Source: an uncultured Clostridia bacterium
GTDB lineage: Bacteria > Bacillota > Clostridia > TANB77 > CAG-508
DNA: 33,122 nt
Direction of reading: 5' to 3'
Assembly (NCBI GenBank): GCA_947588635.1
Contig: CANPYN010000010.1
Span: forward strand, 1 to 33,122
Made by a program: the position numbers and the translations under genes. Under the pieces are notes generated by a model that was not told where the DNA came from, did no database searches, and saw nothing but the letters and a program-made list of their open reading frames with translations. Position 1 is the stretch's first letter; every line of letters starts with the position of its first letter. Positions 1 to 8,706 of the stretch are shown in pieces.

Positions 1-898
<898 letters not shown>

Positions 899-1234
899 AG
901 AGAAAGGGACAGAGTAGAATTTGAAAGAAAATACTAGGTATGTCCTCAAGAAAGAGTTAAGTAAATGGTGAAATCAAATAGTTGACCAAGGTATTCTTTA
1001 TCTGTATATTTTTCAGTGTACTAAAATAGAAATTAGAAATTAGAGAATAGAGATTAGAACAAATAGCAAAAGATTTCTAAAAAAGTACTTGAAAAAATAT
1101 ATAGAGTATAGTATAATATCGAACGTGATAGGAAATACTATCAAACAAGAGTTAGTAAAGATGAAAGAAGAGAAGATAGAAAATGTAATTTCTAAATTTC
1201 TAACTTCTAATTTCTAACATCTAAACAATAATTT
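899..1234 (+). other. 23S-5S internal spacer with TTAGAAATTAGA-type inverted repeats
   Basis: This 336-base spacer has no gene. It contains a run of TTAGAAATTAGAG-like units at about 1026-1060 and the complementary CTAATTTCTAA-like units at about 1188-1224. These could pair into a long stem in the rRNA precursor. I see no tRNA in it. Confidence 0.6.
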
Positions 1235-1350
1235 TCTGGTGATAATTACGGCAAGGAACCACCTGTACCCATTCCGAACACAGAAGTTAAGCTTGCCAGT
1301 GCCGAAAATACTTGCGGGTTACCCTGCTGGAAACATAGGTCATCGCCAGA
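1235..1350 (+). rRNA. rrf: 5S ribosomal RNA
   Basis: This 116-base gene begins TCTGGTGAT and ends ATCGCCAGA, and these two ends pair to form helix I. The conserved loop sequence CCCATTCCGAACACAGAAGT lies at about 1268-1287. It follows the 23S gene in the usual rRNA operon order. Confidence 0.95.
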
Positions 1351-1359
1351 TTTATATAT

Positions 1360-1435
1360 TCCCCAATAGCTCAGTTGGTAGAGCGCTCGGCTGTTAACCG
1401 ATAGGTCGTTGGTTCGAGTCCAACTTGGGGAGCCA
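1360..1435 (+). tRNA. tRNA-Asn (anticodon GTT)
   Basis: A complete 76-base cloverleaf with an encoded CCA end. The acceptor stem TCCCCAA pairs with TTGGGGA. The anticodon loop CTGTTAA gives GTT at 1393-1395, and the T-loop contains GGTTCGAGTCC. It lies 9 bases after the 5S gene and is probably co-transcribed with the rRNA operon. Confidence 0.96.
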
Positions 1436-1439
1436 TATG

Positions 1440-1480
1440 AATAGCAGATTTGTGATAACACTTATCTGTTATTTTTATTT
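1440..1480 (+). terminator. rho-independent terminator of the rRNA operon
   Basis: AATAGCAGAT at 1440-1449 pairs with ATCTGTTATT at 1464-1473 (one G-T pair) around a 14-base loop, and a T-rich tract follows. It lies 4 bases after tRNA-Asn. Confidence 0.7.
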
Positions 1481-1542
1481 TATTTACAAACAAATATTTT
1501 AAATATATAATTGTACTAGTATAAATATGAATAGGAGTAATT

Positions 1543-2532
1543 ATGAGAAATTTAAGAGAGATATTAAAAAATAAAACAATCAATTATGAAAAATTAATTA
1601 AATATGGATTTGTAAATGATAATGGCATTTATACATATAAAGCAAAAATATATCATAATCAATTTGAGGTAAATATATTTTTTTCACAAGAAAAGCAATA
1701 TTCAAAGTTAATTGAAATGGAAAATAATGAGGAATATGCTCTTGTAGATATTGAGTCCTCATCAGGTGAATTTATAGGTAAACTAAAACAAGAATATGAA
1801 AGTATAATAGAAGATGTAATAAATAATTGTACAACTAAGCAGACATTTAAAAGTGAGCAAACAAAAGATATTATTAATTATATAAAGAAAAAATATAATG
1901 ATGAATTAGAATTTTTATGGGAGAAATTTGACGATAATGCCATTTGGAGAAACAAGCAAAATAATAAATGGTATGCCTTATTATTAACAGTATCAAAAAG
2001 AAAATTAGGTATTGAATCAGATGACATGGTTGAAATTATTGACCTAAGATATCAAAAAGAGGAAATAGACAAAATAATAGATAATAAAAATATATTTCCA
2101 GGTTATCACATGAATAAAAAAAGTTGGATAACAATAAAACTTGATAACTCAGTAGATGTAAAACAAATATATAAATTAATTGATAATAGTTACAATCTGT
2201 CAATAGGAAATAAATGTGGTCTTACAGGTGATGGTTTGTCTCAAAAAGTATATGATTATTTAACAACAATACCAAAGGGAAAAGTTGTAACATATAAGCA
2301 GGTTGCAGAACATTTAGGAAACAAGGGACTTGCAAGGGTTGTTGGAAATATTCTTCATAAAAATCCAGATGGGGATAAATATCCTTGTTATAAGGTTTTA
2401 AATTCTAAAGGTAAACTTGCTGAATGCTTTGTATTTGGGGGAAAGAGTGTACAAAAAGAGAGACTAGAAAATGAAGGAATTAAAGTAACAAATAATATGG
2501 TAGACCTTAAATTATATCAATGGAAAGAGTAA
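1543..2532 (+). CDS. MmcQ/YjbR-domain and MGMT-like DNA alkyltransferase fusion protein
   Basis: A 329-residue protein. The middle part (about 110-210) resembles the MmcQ/YjbR family, including the FPGYHMNKKSWITIKLD stretch typical of that fold. The C-terminal part (about 228-315) is an O6-methylguanine-DNA-methyltransferase-type domain: IPKGKVVTYKQVAEHLG is the DNA-binding helix region, ARVVGNILHKNP follows, and YPCYKVL holds the candidate acceptor Cys in a PCYKV version of the usual PCHRV. The first 100 residues I do not recognise. A repair role (direct reversal or alkyl-damage sensing) follows from the family. The His-to-Tyr change in PCHRV leaves true methyltransferase activity uncertain. 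The start has AGGAG 7 bases upstream. It stands alone between two tRNA genes and has no in-frame CGG. Confidence 0.8.
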   Translation: MRNLREILKNKTINYEKLIKYGFVNDNGIYTYKAKIYHNQFEVNIFFSQEKQYSKLIEMENNEEYALVDIESSSGEFIGKLKQEYESIIEDVINNCTTKQTFKSEQTKDIINYIKKKYNDELEFLWEKFDDNAIWRNKQNNKWYALLLTVSKRKLGIESDDMVEIIDLRYQKEEIDKIIDNKNIFPGYHMNKKSWITIKLDNSVDVKQIYKLIDNSYNLSIGNKCGLTGDGLSQKVYDYLTTIPKGKVVTYKQVAEHLGNKGLARVVGNILHKNPDGDKYPCYKVLNSKGKLAECFVFGGKSVQKERLENEGIKVTNNMVDLKLYQWKE

Positions 2533-2605
2533 TTAATAAAACAGCATAATAATAATTAAAGTATATCTTTATAAATTATTAAAATTGTGTTAAGATATTA
2601 ATAAT

Positions 2606-2697
2606 GGAGTGGTATCGAAGTGGTCATAACGAAGCTGTCTCGAAAACAGTTAGCCATTTAAAGTGGCACGTGGGTTCGAATCCCACCCATTCCGCCA
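2606..2697 (+). tRNA. tRNA-Ser (anticodon CGA), integration target
   Basis: A 92-base class II tRNA with a long variable arm and encoded CCA. The acceptor GGAGTGG pairs with CCATTCC with one G-T pair. The anticodon loop CTCGAAA gives CGA at 2641-2643, reading UCG. From the anticodon loop onward (2639) the sequence is duplicated at 8707-8765, so its 3' half is supplied by the integrated element. The displaced copy at 8707 has CCACTCC, which would pair perfectly with GGAGTGG. Confidence 0.95.
2639..2697 (+). repeat. left attachment site (tRNA-Ser 3' half)
   Basis: This 59-bp stretch is the 3' half of the functional tRNA-Ser, from the anticodon loop to CCA. It is repeated at 8707-8765 with a single mismatch at 2690. 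The flanking bases differ (T at 2638, A at 8706), which marks the repeat edge. Confidence 0.93.
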
Positions 2698-2722
2698 AAA
2701 CAGCTTATTTATAGCTGTTTTT
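2698..2722 (+). terminator. terminator after tRNA-Ser, inside the element end
   Basis: AACAGCT pairs with AGCTGTT around TATTTAT, followed by a run of T. It lies directly after the CCA of tRNA-Ser, so the element restores a terminator along with the tRNA 3' half. The region from 2723 to 2983 holds nothing I recognise. Confidence 0.7.
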
Positions 2723-2983
2723 TTATATTTAGAGATTTAATACAACAATATAACACATACAAATAAATACATACAAATACATATAAATTCATCCTATAAA
2801 TGGAAAGATAAGTGGAATAAAAAAAGGACTACATAGATGATGAAAATATTGTTAGAGTAGCAATATATGATTTAATAAAAATAAAAAATAAATTTATAAG
2901 TGGAAAAAATAATAGATATAAATAATAAATTATATACAAGGTACAGTAAAATATTATAAATTAGTAAAATGGAGATGGTGCAA

Positions 2984-3187
2984 ATGGAAGAATTATTAAA
3001 TAAAAACAATATGCTAGGAGTTGAAAACACATTAAGAGATATTAATAATATAAAGGTTACACTAGATAATGTGGAAATGATATTAAAACTAAAAGGCAAT
3101 ATGGATATAGAAGAGTATAAGTATACAAAAATGATGATAAAAAAGATAGAATACGAAATAGAAAAAGTACATACAATACTTAGTTAA
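2984..3187 (+). CDS. small hypothetical protein of the element
   Basis: A 67-residue, mostly charged, helix-prone protein that I do not recognise. I chose the ATG at 2984 because GGAG at 2971-2974 sits 9 bases upstream; the in-frame ATG at 2969 has no ribosome site. It is followed 19 bases later by another small gene of the same style. Alternating Asn, Glu, Lys and Ile suggest a coiled-coil or helical-hairpin protein. No function is assigned. Confidence 0.6.
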   Translation: MEELLNKNNMLGVENTLRDINNIKVTLDNVEMILKLKGNMDIEEYKYTKMMIKKIEYEIEKVHTILS

Positions 3188-3206
3188 TATAAAGGAGGAA
3201 TTAGAT

Positions 3207-3467
3207 ATGTTAAGTTTTGAAGAACAATTATGGAAGTTACAAGAGAGTGAAATATATAATACAGAAGAAAAAGTAAAGGTTAGAGATACAGATATTATAA
3301 AACAAATGAAGGAACTAACGAAATTATTAATACAAGCAATTAATACTGCTACTAATAAAATAACAATAGATTATAAAGACAGTAGAGATATAGAAGAAAT
3401 ACAAATAAATTGTATAGAGCAATTAAAAGATTTGCTAGATATATTAAAGAGAAAAAGAATTTACTAA
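3207..3467 (+). CDS. small hypothetical protein of the element
   Basis: An 86-residue unknown protein with a clear AAAGGAGGAAT ribosome site. It is hydrophilic and probably all-helical, with no membrane segment. It lies between two similarly small genes (2984 and 3523) on the same strand, a likely three-gene operon at the left side of the element. No family is recognised, and the function cannot be read from sequence. Confidence 0.6.
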   Translation: MLSFEEQLWKLQESEIYNTEEKVKVRDTDIIKQMKELTKLLIQAINTATNKITIDYKDSRDIEEIQINCIEQLKDLLDILKRKRIY

Positions 3468-3522
3468 TAGGTATTGTATTTGCTGAAAAAAGGTTGTATA
3501 AATAATAAAAAGGAGTGATATT

Positions 3523-3810
3523 ATGGAAACTAACAGTGAAAATACAATTAATACAAGCAAAAATACAATAGAACAATTATTTAATATGTTTGAAACAGAA
3601 ATATACGAATACACGGAAACAAACAAAGATTTATTAAGTAAAATAGTAAATTTAGAAAAAAATTTTTATAGTAAATTAAACGAAGAACAGAAGCAAGACT
3701 ATGAAAAGATTAACGATTTAAAACTATTAAATACAGAAGAAACAGACAAAAATATTTTTAAATACGCATTTAGTTTTGCAACAAGACTAATTTTAGAAAG
3801 TATGAAATAA
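3523..3810 (+). CDS. small hypothetical protein of the element
   Basis: A 95-residue unknown protein preceded by AAAAAGGAGTG. It is acidic and Asn-rich at the start, then helix-prone (TNKDLLSKIVNLEKNFYSK and onward), with a short hydrophobic end. It is the last gene of the left-hand small-gene group and converges with the repressor gene at 3854. No family is recognised. Confidence 0.6.
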   Translation: METNSENTINTSKNTIEQLFNMFETEIYEYTETNKDLLSKIVNLEKNFYSKLNEEQKQDYEKINDLKLLNTEETDKNIFKYAFSFATRLILESMK

Positions 3811-3853
3811 TACAATAATGTACTATAATTAAATATATGCAGTAAAAATGCGC

Positions 3854-4066
3854 TTATTTGACATCTTTAAAAATGTCATTAGGAGTACACTCTAAGATAT
3901 TACACAAAAGCTCGATATTAGCATATTTTATTGACTGAGTTTTATTAAGTATTAATTTATTGAAATTAGTGTAAGACATAGGTTTTATACTATTTAATTG
4001 ATTAAAAAGCCAATACTTAGATTTTTTCTTTTGTTTTAGTAGTTCTATGACATTAAGTTGTAGCAT
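3854..4066 (-). CDS. Cro/C1-type helix-turn-helix repressor
   Basis: A 70-residue DNA-binding protein of the short XRE type. It has the layout of this family: LLKQKKKSKYWLFNQL (helices 1-2), SYTNFNKLILNKTQSIKYA (recognition region), then IELLCNILECTPNDIFK, the family's characteristic ending. AAGGGGGAG precedes its ATG on the minus strand. It is divergent from the superinfection-immunity gene at 4227, with 160 bases between them, so it probably controls the element's rightward genes like a prophage repressor. That regulatory role is inference. Confidence 0.85.
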   Translation of the reverse strand: MLQLNVIELLKQKKKSKYWLFNQLNSIKPMSYTNFNKLILNKTQSIKYANIELLCNILECTPNDIFKDVK

Positions 4067-4172
4067 TTTGACTCCCCCTTATAAATATTATTTTATACAA
4101 AATTATTAAAAAAATTAACTAACTAAAAAATGACTGACAAAAAGAGTAGACAATTAAGAAATATTGTGATAT

Positions 4173-4178
4173 TATAAT
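4173..4178 (+). promoter_or_regulatory. possible -10 box for the SHOCT gene cassette
   Basis: TATAAT lies 49 bases before the start of the first rightward cassette gene, in the divergent region next to the repressor gene. A TAGACA at 4147-4152 resembles a -35 box, but the 20-base spacing is too long for a standard promoter, so this is a weak call. Confidence 0.3.
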
Positions 4179-4226
4179 AAGCGAATAAAGATATATTTTG
4201 TTGAAAAAAGGGGGTGTAATGTAATA

Positions 4227-4568
4227 ATGGCAGTAGCTGGAACAATACTTATAGTAATAGTATTTGCATTATTATTAGTTGGTAGTATTGCATTATATTT
4301 TTTACCTGCAATAATTGCATATAAACGAGAACACGCAAATAAAGGAATAATATTGTTGATAGACTTTTTACTGGGTTGGACATTTATAGGTTGGGCTGGA
4401 TGTTTAGTATGGGCATTTATAGATACTGATGGAACAGTAACAAGCAATGCTTTTAGAAATGTAGGTGGCAATAAATACGAAGATTTAGCACGACTACAAA
4501 AACTAAAAGAAGAAGGAACAATAACAGATGTAGAATTTGAAATTGAAAAACAAAAATTATTAAGGTAA
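4227..4568 (+). CDS. superinfection-immunity-type membrane protein with C-terminal SHOCT domain
   Basis: A 113-residue protein. Residues 1-75 match the superinfection immunity family (named after phage T4 Imm): a first membrane helix, then YFLPAIIAYKREHANK, then a second helix with LLGWTFIGWAGCLVWAF. Residues about 85-113 are a SHOCT domain (YEDLARLQKLKEEGTITDVE, then FEIEKQKLL), which is a short oligomerisation or protein-interaction module. In the T4 system such proteins block DNA entry by a second phage; here that role is inferred from family. It opens a cassette with two more SHOCT proteins and follows the repressor, a position typical for lysogenic-conversion genes. The ribosome site is AAAGGGGGTG. 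Confidence 0.8.
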   Translation: MAVAGTILIVIVFALLLVGSIALYFLPAIIAYKREHANKGIILLIDFLLGWTFIGWAGCLVWAFIDTDGTVTSNAFRNVGGNKYEDLARLQKLKEEGTITDVEFEIEKQKLLR

Positions 4569-4582
4569 GAAAGGAAAAATAT

Positions 4583-4969
4583 ATGGGAAAAATAGAAGAT
4601 TTAGACAAACTAAAAAAATTAAAAGATGATGGTAGTATAACAGAAAAAGAGTTTGAAATTGAAAAATATAAGATATTAAATAATTATAATGATAAAACTA
4701 ATACAAGTACAAATAGTACGGAAGGAATATATATTGCTAGTTTAGTATTAGGAATAATAACACTTTTATTATGTTTGGTGCCAATTTTAGGGTTGATACT
4801 GGCAATAATTAGTTTAATAATTTGTATAATGGCAAAAAAGAGAGCAGAACAAACAGGAACTGAAAATAAATTAGTAACAGTAGGATTAATATTAGCAATT
4901 ATTGGGTTATTAGTTACTGCACTTATGCACATAGGAGCATTAGTGATATTTATTATAAATTTTGTTTAA
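4583..4969 (+). CDS. SHOCT-domain and DUF4190-like membrane protein
   Basis: A 128-residue protein. Residues 2-32 are a SHOCT domain (IEDLDKLKKLKDDGSITEKE, then FEIEKYKIL). After a short Asn/Thr linker come two long hydrophobic segments around a polar KKRAEQTGTENK loop, as in DUF4190 proteins. It starts 14 bases after the previous gene and is surely in the same operon. The SHOCT domain is nearly identical to those of its two neighbours although the membrane parts differ. The job is unknown; a membrane complex held together by SHOCT contacts is possible. Confidence 0.75.
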   Translation: MGKIEDLDKLKKLKDDGSITEKEFEIEKYKILNNYNDKTNTSTNSTEGIYIASLVLGIITLLLCLVPILGLILAIISLIICIMAKKRAEQTGTENKLVTVGLILAIIGLLVTALMHIGALVIFIINFV

Positions 4970-5049
4970 ATTTTGGCATTTTATAATGATAAGTTTATAT
5001 AATGAAAATGATATAGAGTTGAAAATTTTATTAAAATAAAGGTGTAAAT

Positions 5050-5265
5050 ATGGAAAGCAAAATTGAAGATTTAGAGAGAATACAAAATTTAAAAGCTAAT
5101 GGAATTATAACAGAAAAAGAATTTGAAATAGAAAAAGCAAAAATATTAGCAAATAGTGAAAACGAAGAAAGTAATTACAGTATAGGGTATATTGTAATAG
5201 CATTAATTTGTTCATTATTGTTAGGAATATTTGCAGGTTTTATATTATTTTTTATGACATGGTAG
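5050..5265 (+). CDS. SHOCT-domain protein with one membrane segment
   Basis: A 71-residue protein: SHOCT domain at residues 3-32 (IEDLERIQNLKANGIITEKE, then FEIEKAKIL), a short acidic linker, and one C-terminal transmembrane helix (about 47-70). It is the third SHOCT gene in a row. A terminator-like hairpin at 5325 follows. The ribosome site is weak (AAAGGTG). The function is unknown. Confidence 0.7.
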   Translation: MESKIEDLERIQNLKANGIITEKEFEIEKAKILANSENEESNYSIGYIVIALICSLLLGIFAGFILFFMTW

Positions 5266-5324
5266 AGTAAAGAAAGACATAGAAAACAAAGGTTTGATAA
5301 AGCGGACTTTATAGAGCGAATAAA

Positions 5325-5362
5325 AACACTTACTACAAAATTATGTAGTAGGTGTATTTTTT
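5325..5362 (+). terminator. terminator after the SHOCT cassette
   Basis: ACACTTACTACA pairs with TGTAGTAGGTGT (one G-T pair) around AAATTA, followed by ATTTTTTTT. It ends the transcript of the three SHOCT genes. Confidence 0.75.
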
Positions 5363-5583
5363 TTGACTTTTTAAATGCGATTGTAAGCGATTTTATATGA
5401 GCTAGGCATATAACATTATTAATTTAATTTATAAATAAATTTAAGAGATAATTACATTAGAGCAACGGAAAGGGTAACGACAAATACAACAACAAGAAAT
5501 ATATAAGATATGGTAAAGCTTTAAAATGAAGATTTATTTTTTGTTTACATAAAATTTATAGAAACTGACAGTATAGGTGATAC

Positions 5584-5700
5584 GAAGATGTTATTATATA
5601 TAGAACAAAAAATTTTAAGACAAGATGTTATTAAATATAGAAGAAAAATTTTAAAATTTATACAAGATAGGTTAAGGCAAGATGTTATATATATATAGGA
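5584..5700 (+). repeat. three iteron-like direct repeats upstream of the replication gene
   Basis: The motif AAGATGTTATTA, followed by ATATAG, occurs at 5585, 5622 and (less exact) 5679. The first two copies also share a following AAAAATTTTAA. The spacing is 37 and 57 bases. The repeats sit in the 494-base gene-free stretch (5266-5759) just before the replication initiator, where an origin would be expected. No nick site could be identified. Confidence 0.5.
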
Positions 5701-5759
5701 CATATTATTAAATATATATTTATGTTTTTTTGTGTAAAAAAAAGAAGGGAGAATGTGAA

Positions 5760-6800
5760 ATGGAAGAAAGGTTGAAAGATAATATTATTAATGAAACAGA
5801 AAGAAAAGATATAGTAGATGTAATAGATACTTTAAGTTTTGGAGTATTGTTTGAAAATAGTAAAAACAAGATAGAAATAGCTAATAATATAAGAACAAAA
5901 CTTAATATGAAATATGATAAAAAAACAAAAGAAATAGTTTATGTTGGTAGATGTAAAGGATATAGTTTTTATTTTAAAAATAAATATTATTTTTTAGCTG
6001 TAAGCTTAAAACACGAATTAATAGAAGGTAAAACAAAAGAAGAAGTAGTTGAAGAAACAACATACTTTATAAATAAATACTTTAATGCTGGTAACAGCTT
6101 AAAAGCAAATAATTTAAACAGAATTGATTATAAAAACGATTATAAATGCAAAAATGAAGATGAAATAGAAATTGTTAAAAATTTGTTTAAAAAAGCTGTT
6201 GATAAAACAAGTAAAAAGTGCAACAAAATAATTACAAGTAAAGATGGTTTTTATAAAGCTAAGTATACAAGTAAAGGTAGTGGCTGTGTTGAAATAGCTT
6301 GTTATGATAAAGGAAAAGAAATGCTTAAACAATTTAAAAAAGGTAAATATAAAAAGAAAGAAGCTAATAAGTATACTAATATATTTAGGGTAGAATTGCG
6401 TATAAAAAATGCAAGACTAAATTATGAAAAGCATAAAAACGGAATAGCTAAGGACATTGCAAATTATTACAGTAGAGAAGTTGCAAAACAATACTTTGAA
6501 TATTATGTGGAAAAGATTTTTGGCAAAGAAAAATTTTACAGAATAGATGTAGCAGTAGAAATGATACAAAATGAGAAGACATTAAAAGATAGTACGAAAG
6601 AAAAACTTTGCAACTTATTAAATAATATAAATAAAAATGGATATACAAAAGCAATAGATAGTTACAAATGTAGAAGCACATTTTTGAGTTATGCAAAAAA
6701 GGTAAAAGAGCTTGGTATAAATGTATTGACTTTTGATAGAGTTATAAATGGAAAGGAGATGATACAAAAATGTATAGACAACTTTGCAATAATTAAATGA
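5760..6800 (+). CDS. replication initiator, phage gpII/X-like
   Basis: A 346-residue protein resembling the II/X (CRI) family of rolling-circle initiators found in clostridial phages and plasmids. Visible landmarks are NLNRIDYKNDYKC in the first half, VEIACYDKGKE, the conserved FRVELRIKNARLNYEKHKNG block, and a C-terminal ELGINVLTFDRVINGKEM similar to the family's end. The ATG at 5760 is preferred: AGAAGGGAG precedes it, whereas the TTG at 5730 has nothing. It probably nicks an origin in the upstream repeats and may also act in mobilization, since the element has no other relaxase. It overlaps the next gene by 4 bases (ATGA). Confidence 0.6.
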   Translation: MEERLKDNIINETERKDIVDVIDTLSFGVLFENSKNKIEIANNIRTKLNMKYDKKTKEIVYVGRCKGYSFYFKNKYYFLAVSLKHELIEGKTKEEVVEETTYFINKYFNAGNSLKANNLNRIDYKNDYKCKNEDEIEIVKNLFKKAVDKTSKKCNKIITSKDGFYKAKYTSKGSGCVEIACYDKGKEMLKQFKKGKYKKKEANKYTNIFRVELRIKNARLNYEKHKNGIAKDIANYYSREVAKQYFEYYVEKIFGKEKFYRIDVAVEMIQNEKTLKDSTKEKLCNLLNNINKNGYTKAIDSYKCRSTFLSYAKKVKELGINVLTFDRVINGKEMIQKCIDNFAIIK

Positions 6801-7174
6801 TAAGACATTTAGATATTGAAAACATATATTTTAGGTACAGACTACATACAAATAAAGAACAAAATAACAAAAAACAAGAACAAAAAAAACAAAAAACAAG
6901 AACAAAAAAAACAAAAAACAAGTACAAAATAACAATAAATTTTATAAACAAAGATTTAATTAGCTACAAGATAAGGGGGAAAAATATATTGCAAGACAAC
7001 TTATTTATTTGTATGAAAGAAGCAGCTGAGATACTTGGAGTAGATGCACGAACTGCAAAAAAGATATTAGAAGCGGCAGAAGGTTTTAGTTTTACAAGAA
7101 CAAGCGGAAAAATACTAATAAACAAAAACAAATTAATTGAGTATATAAACAATACTAGAATAATTAGATATTAG
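6797..7174 (+). CDS. excisionase-like helix-turn-helix protein
   Basis: The frame codes for 125 residues. Only the last 61 look like a folded domain: FICMKEAAEILGVDARTAKK, then a GFSFTRTSGKILINKNKLIEY wing, as in Xis/MerR-like excisionases. The first 64 are low-complexity Lys, Gln and Thr. A TTG at 6989 with AAGGGGG 9 bases upstream would give just the 61-residue domain and is probably the main start. The ATG at 6797 has no ribosome site of its own and could only be reached by coupling to the upstream gene. It likely directs the neighbouring integrase toward excision; that role is inferred. Confidence 0.7.
   Translation: MIRHLDIENIYFRYRLHTNKEQNNKKQEQKKQKTRTKKTKNKYKITINFINKDLISYKIRGKNILQDNLFICMKEAAEILGVDARTAKKILEAAEGFSFTRTSGKILINKNKLIEYINNTRIIRY
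6867..6925 (+). repeat. 22-bp A-rich tandem repeat inside the excisionase frame
   Basis: AAAAAACAAGAAC units recur with CAAG at 6875, 6897 and 6919, exactly 22 bases apart. Because 22 is not a multiple of 3, each copy is read in another frame, giving KKQEQKK, QKTRTKK and TKNKYK. Confidence 0.8.
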
Positions 7175-7295
7175 TTGCTACATAATTTAAAATTGGTAAA
7201 GGTTTGTATAAATGGGTATTGAGATTATGAGTAAAAGACTATATAATAAATTTATACAAACTTTTACTAATAGACAAACAAGGAGGTAGATTAAA

Positions 7296-8615
7296 ATGAG
7301 TAAAAAGAAAACAAGACAAAAAAGGGGAACTGGTGGACTTAGATGTAAGGGTGGAAAAATAGAAGGCACATTTACTGTATACAGACAAAATGGAACAAGT
7401 ATTAAAAAGAGCTTTATGAGAGATACAGAGAGAGAAATTAATGATATTAAAGCAAAACTAAGATTACTAGGGCTAGTAGATAATGATGTTAAAGGAATAG
7501 AAATAGACAAGAAAACTAACGAAATTAGGTTAATAAAAAACGAAAACAAGAGTAGTAAAATAAAAGTATATAGTGATATGCTAGTTAGAGATTATATTAA
7601 TTACTATTTATTTGGGCATAGAAAAAAAGGCGAAAGGGGAAAGATTATTGAAGAAACAACTTTTTTAAGCTATTGTGATAAAGCTAAGTATATAGAAGAA
7701 TACTTAGGAAATAAAAAGATGACTGAATTAACAGTAGACGACTTGCAAGAGTTTATAGATAAACTACAACAAAGGGGTTTAAGTTATAGTAATGTAAAGC
7801 AAGTTAGAAATGTATTAACAACTATGATTAGGTATGCTAAAAAAGATGGAGTTATTACTGAAAACATATTAGCAGATGAAAAATTAGCTTTAAAACAAAG
7901 TAATAGGACAAAGGAAAAATATATAATAAAGAAAGAAGATAGAAAAACATTTATTGATTACTGTATAAAAAATAAGTATTATGATTTGATATTTTTAATG
8001 ACAACAGGTTTAAGAGCAGGAGAATTAGCTGGGTTATGTTGGAAAGATATAGACTTTAATAATGCTACTGCAAAAATTTATAGACAATATAAAAGGGTAA
8101 CACACATAAAAAATGAAAATAACGAAAGAATTAGAAAAAGTGTAAAGGAATTTAAAGATTTAAAAACGAAAGCAAGTTATAGAACTGTATGGTTAACAGA
8201 TATAATAGACTTATTAAAAGTACATAAAGAAGAACAAAAAGAATTAGCATTAAAAAATAATAAAGCATTTACAGAAGAAGATTTTGTTTTTACTACTAGC
8301 AAATATACAGCAATGTTAAATGATTATTTATGGGCTAGAGTTAAAAAGGTAATGAATAGTATAAAAATTGAAAATTATGATAAAATTAGCACACATAATT
8401 TAAGACATACTTATATAAGTATGTGTGCAGAAAAAGGTGTTAGTATAAAAGAAGCACAAATGTTAGCAGGACATAGTGATATAGGAATAACACTTGTGTA
8501 TACACATTTACAAGAACAGCAATTAGAAGAAGCAAGTAATAAAGCTACTAATGATATAGCAAAATATATAAAGTTAGACAAGCAAGTAGTTTACAACAAT
8601 GAAAATATAGTATAA
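7296..8615 (+). CDS. int: tyrosine recombinase (integrase)
   Basis: A 439-residue site-specific recombinase that integrates and excises the element at tRNA-Ser. It has an N-terminal arm-binding region (about 1-75), a core-binding SAM-like domain (about 110-195, VDDLQEFIDKLQQRGLSYSN), and the catalytic domain. Catalytic residues are Arg240 in TTGLRAGELAGL, His367-Arg370 in HNLRHTYI, His393 in LAGHSDIG, and the nucleophile Tyr402 in LVYTHL. All five family residues are present, so it should be active. CAAGGAGGTAG precedes the ATG. It lies 92 bases from the right attachment site, the usual place for such a gene. Confidence 0.95.
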   Translation: MSKKKTRQKRGTGGLRCKGGKIEGTFTVYRQNGTSIKKSFMRDTEREINDIKAKLRLLGLVDNDVKGIEIDKKTNEIRLIKNENKSSKIKVYSDMLVRDYINYYLFGHRKKGERGKIIEETTFLSYCDKAKYIEEYLGNKKMTELTVDDLQEFIDKLQQRGLSYSNVKQVRNVLTTMIRYAKKDGVITENILADEKLALKQSNRTKEKYIIKKEDRKTFIDYCIKNKYYDLIFLMTTGLRAGELAGLCWKDIDFNNATAKIYRQYKRVTHIKNENNERIRKSVKEFKDLKTKASYRTVWLTDIIDLLKVHKEEQKELALKNNKAFTEEDFVFTTSKYTAMLNDYLWARVKKVMNSIKIENYDKISTHNLRHTYISMCAEKGVSIKEAQMLAGHSDIGITLVYTHLQEQQLEEASNKATNDIAKYIKLDKQVVYNNENIV

Positions 8616-8706
8616 AATAATAGATAACTGGAATATAAATGGAAATTTTAAGCAGTAAACTATAAAGGCGTTGTAGGAGTAAGGAAAGATGGAACGGCAA
8701 ATATTA

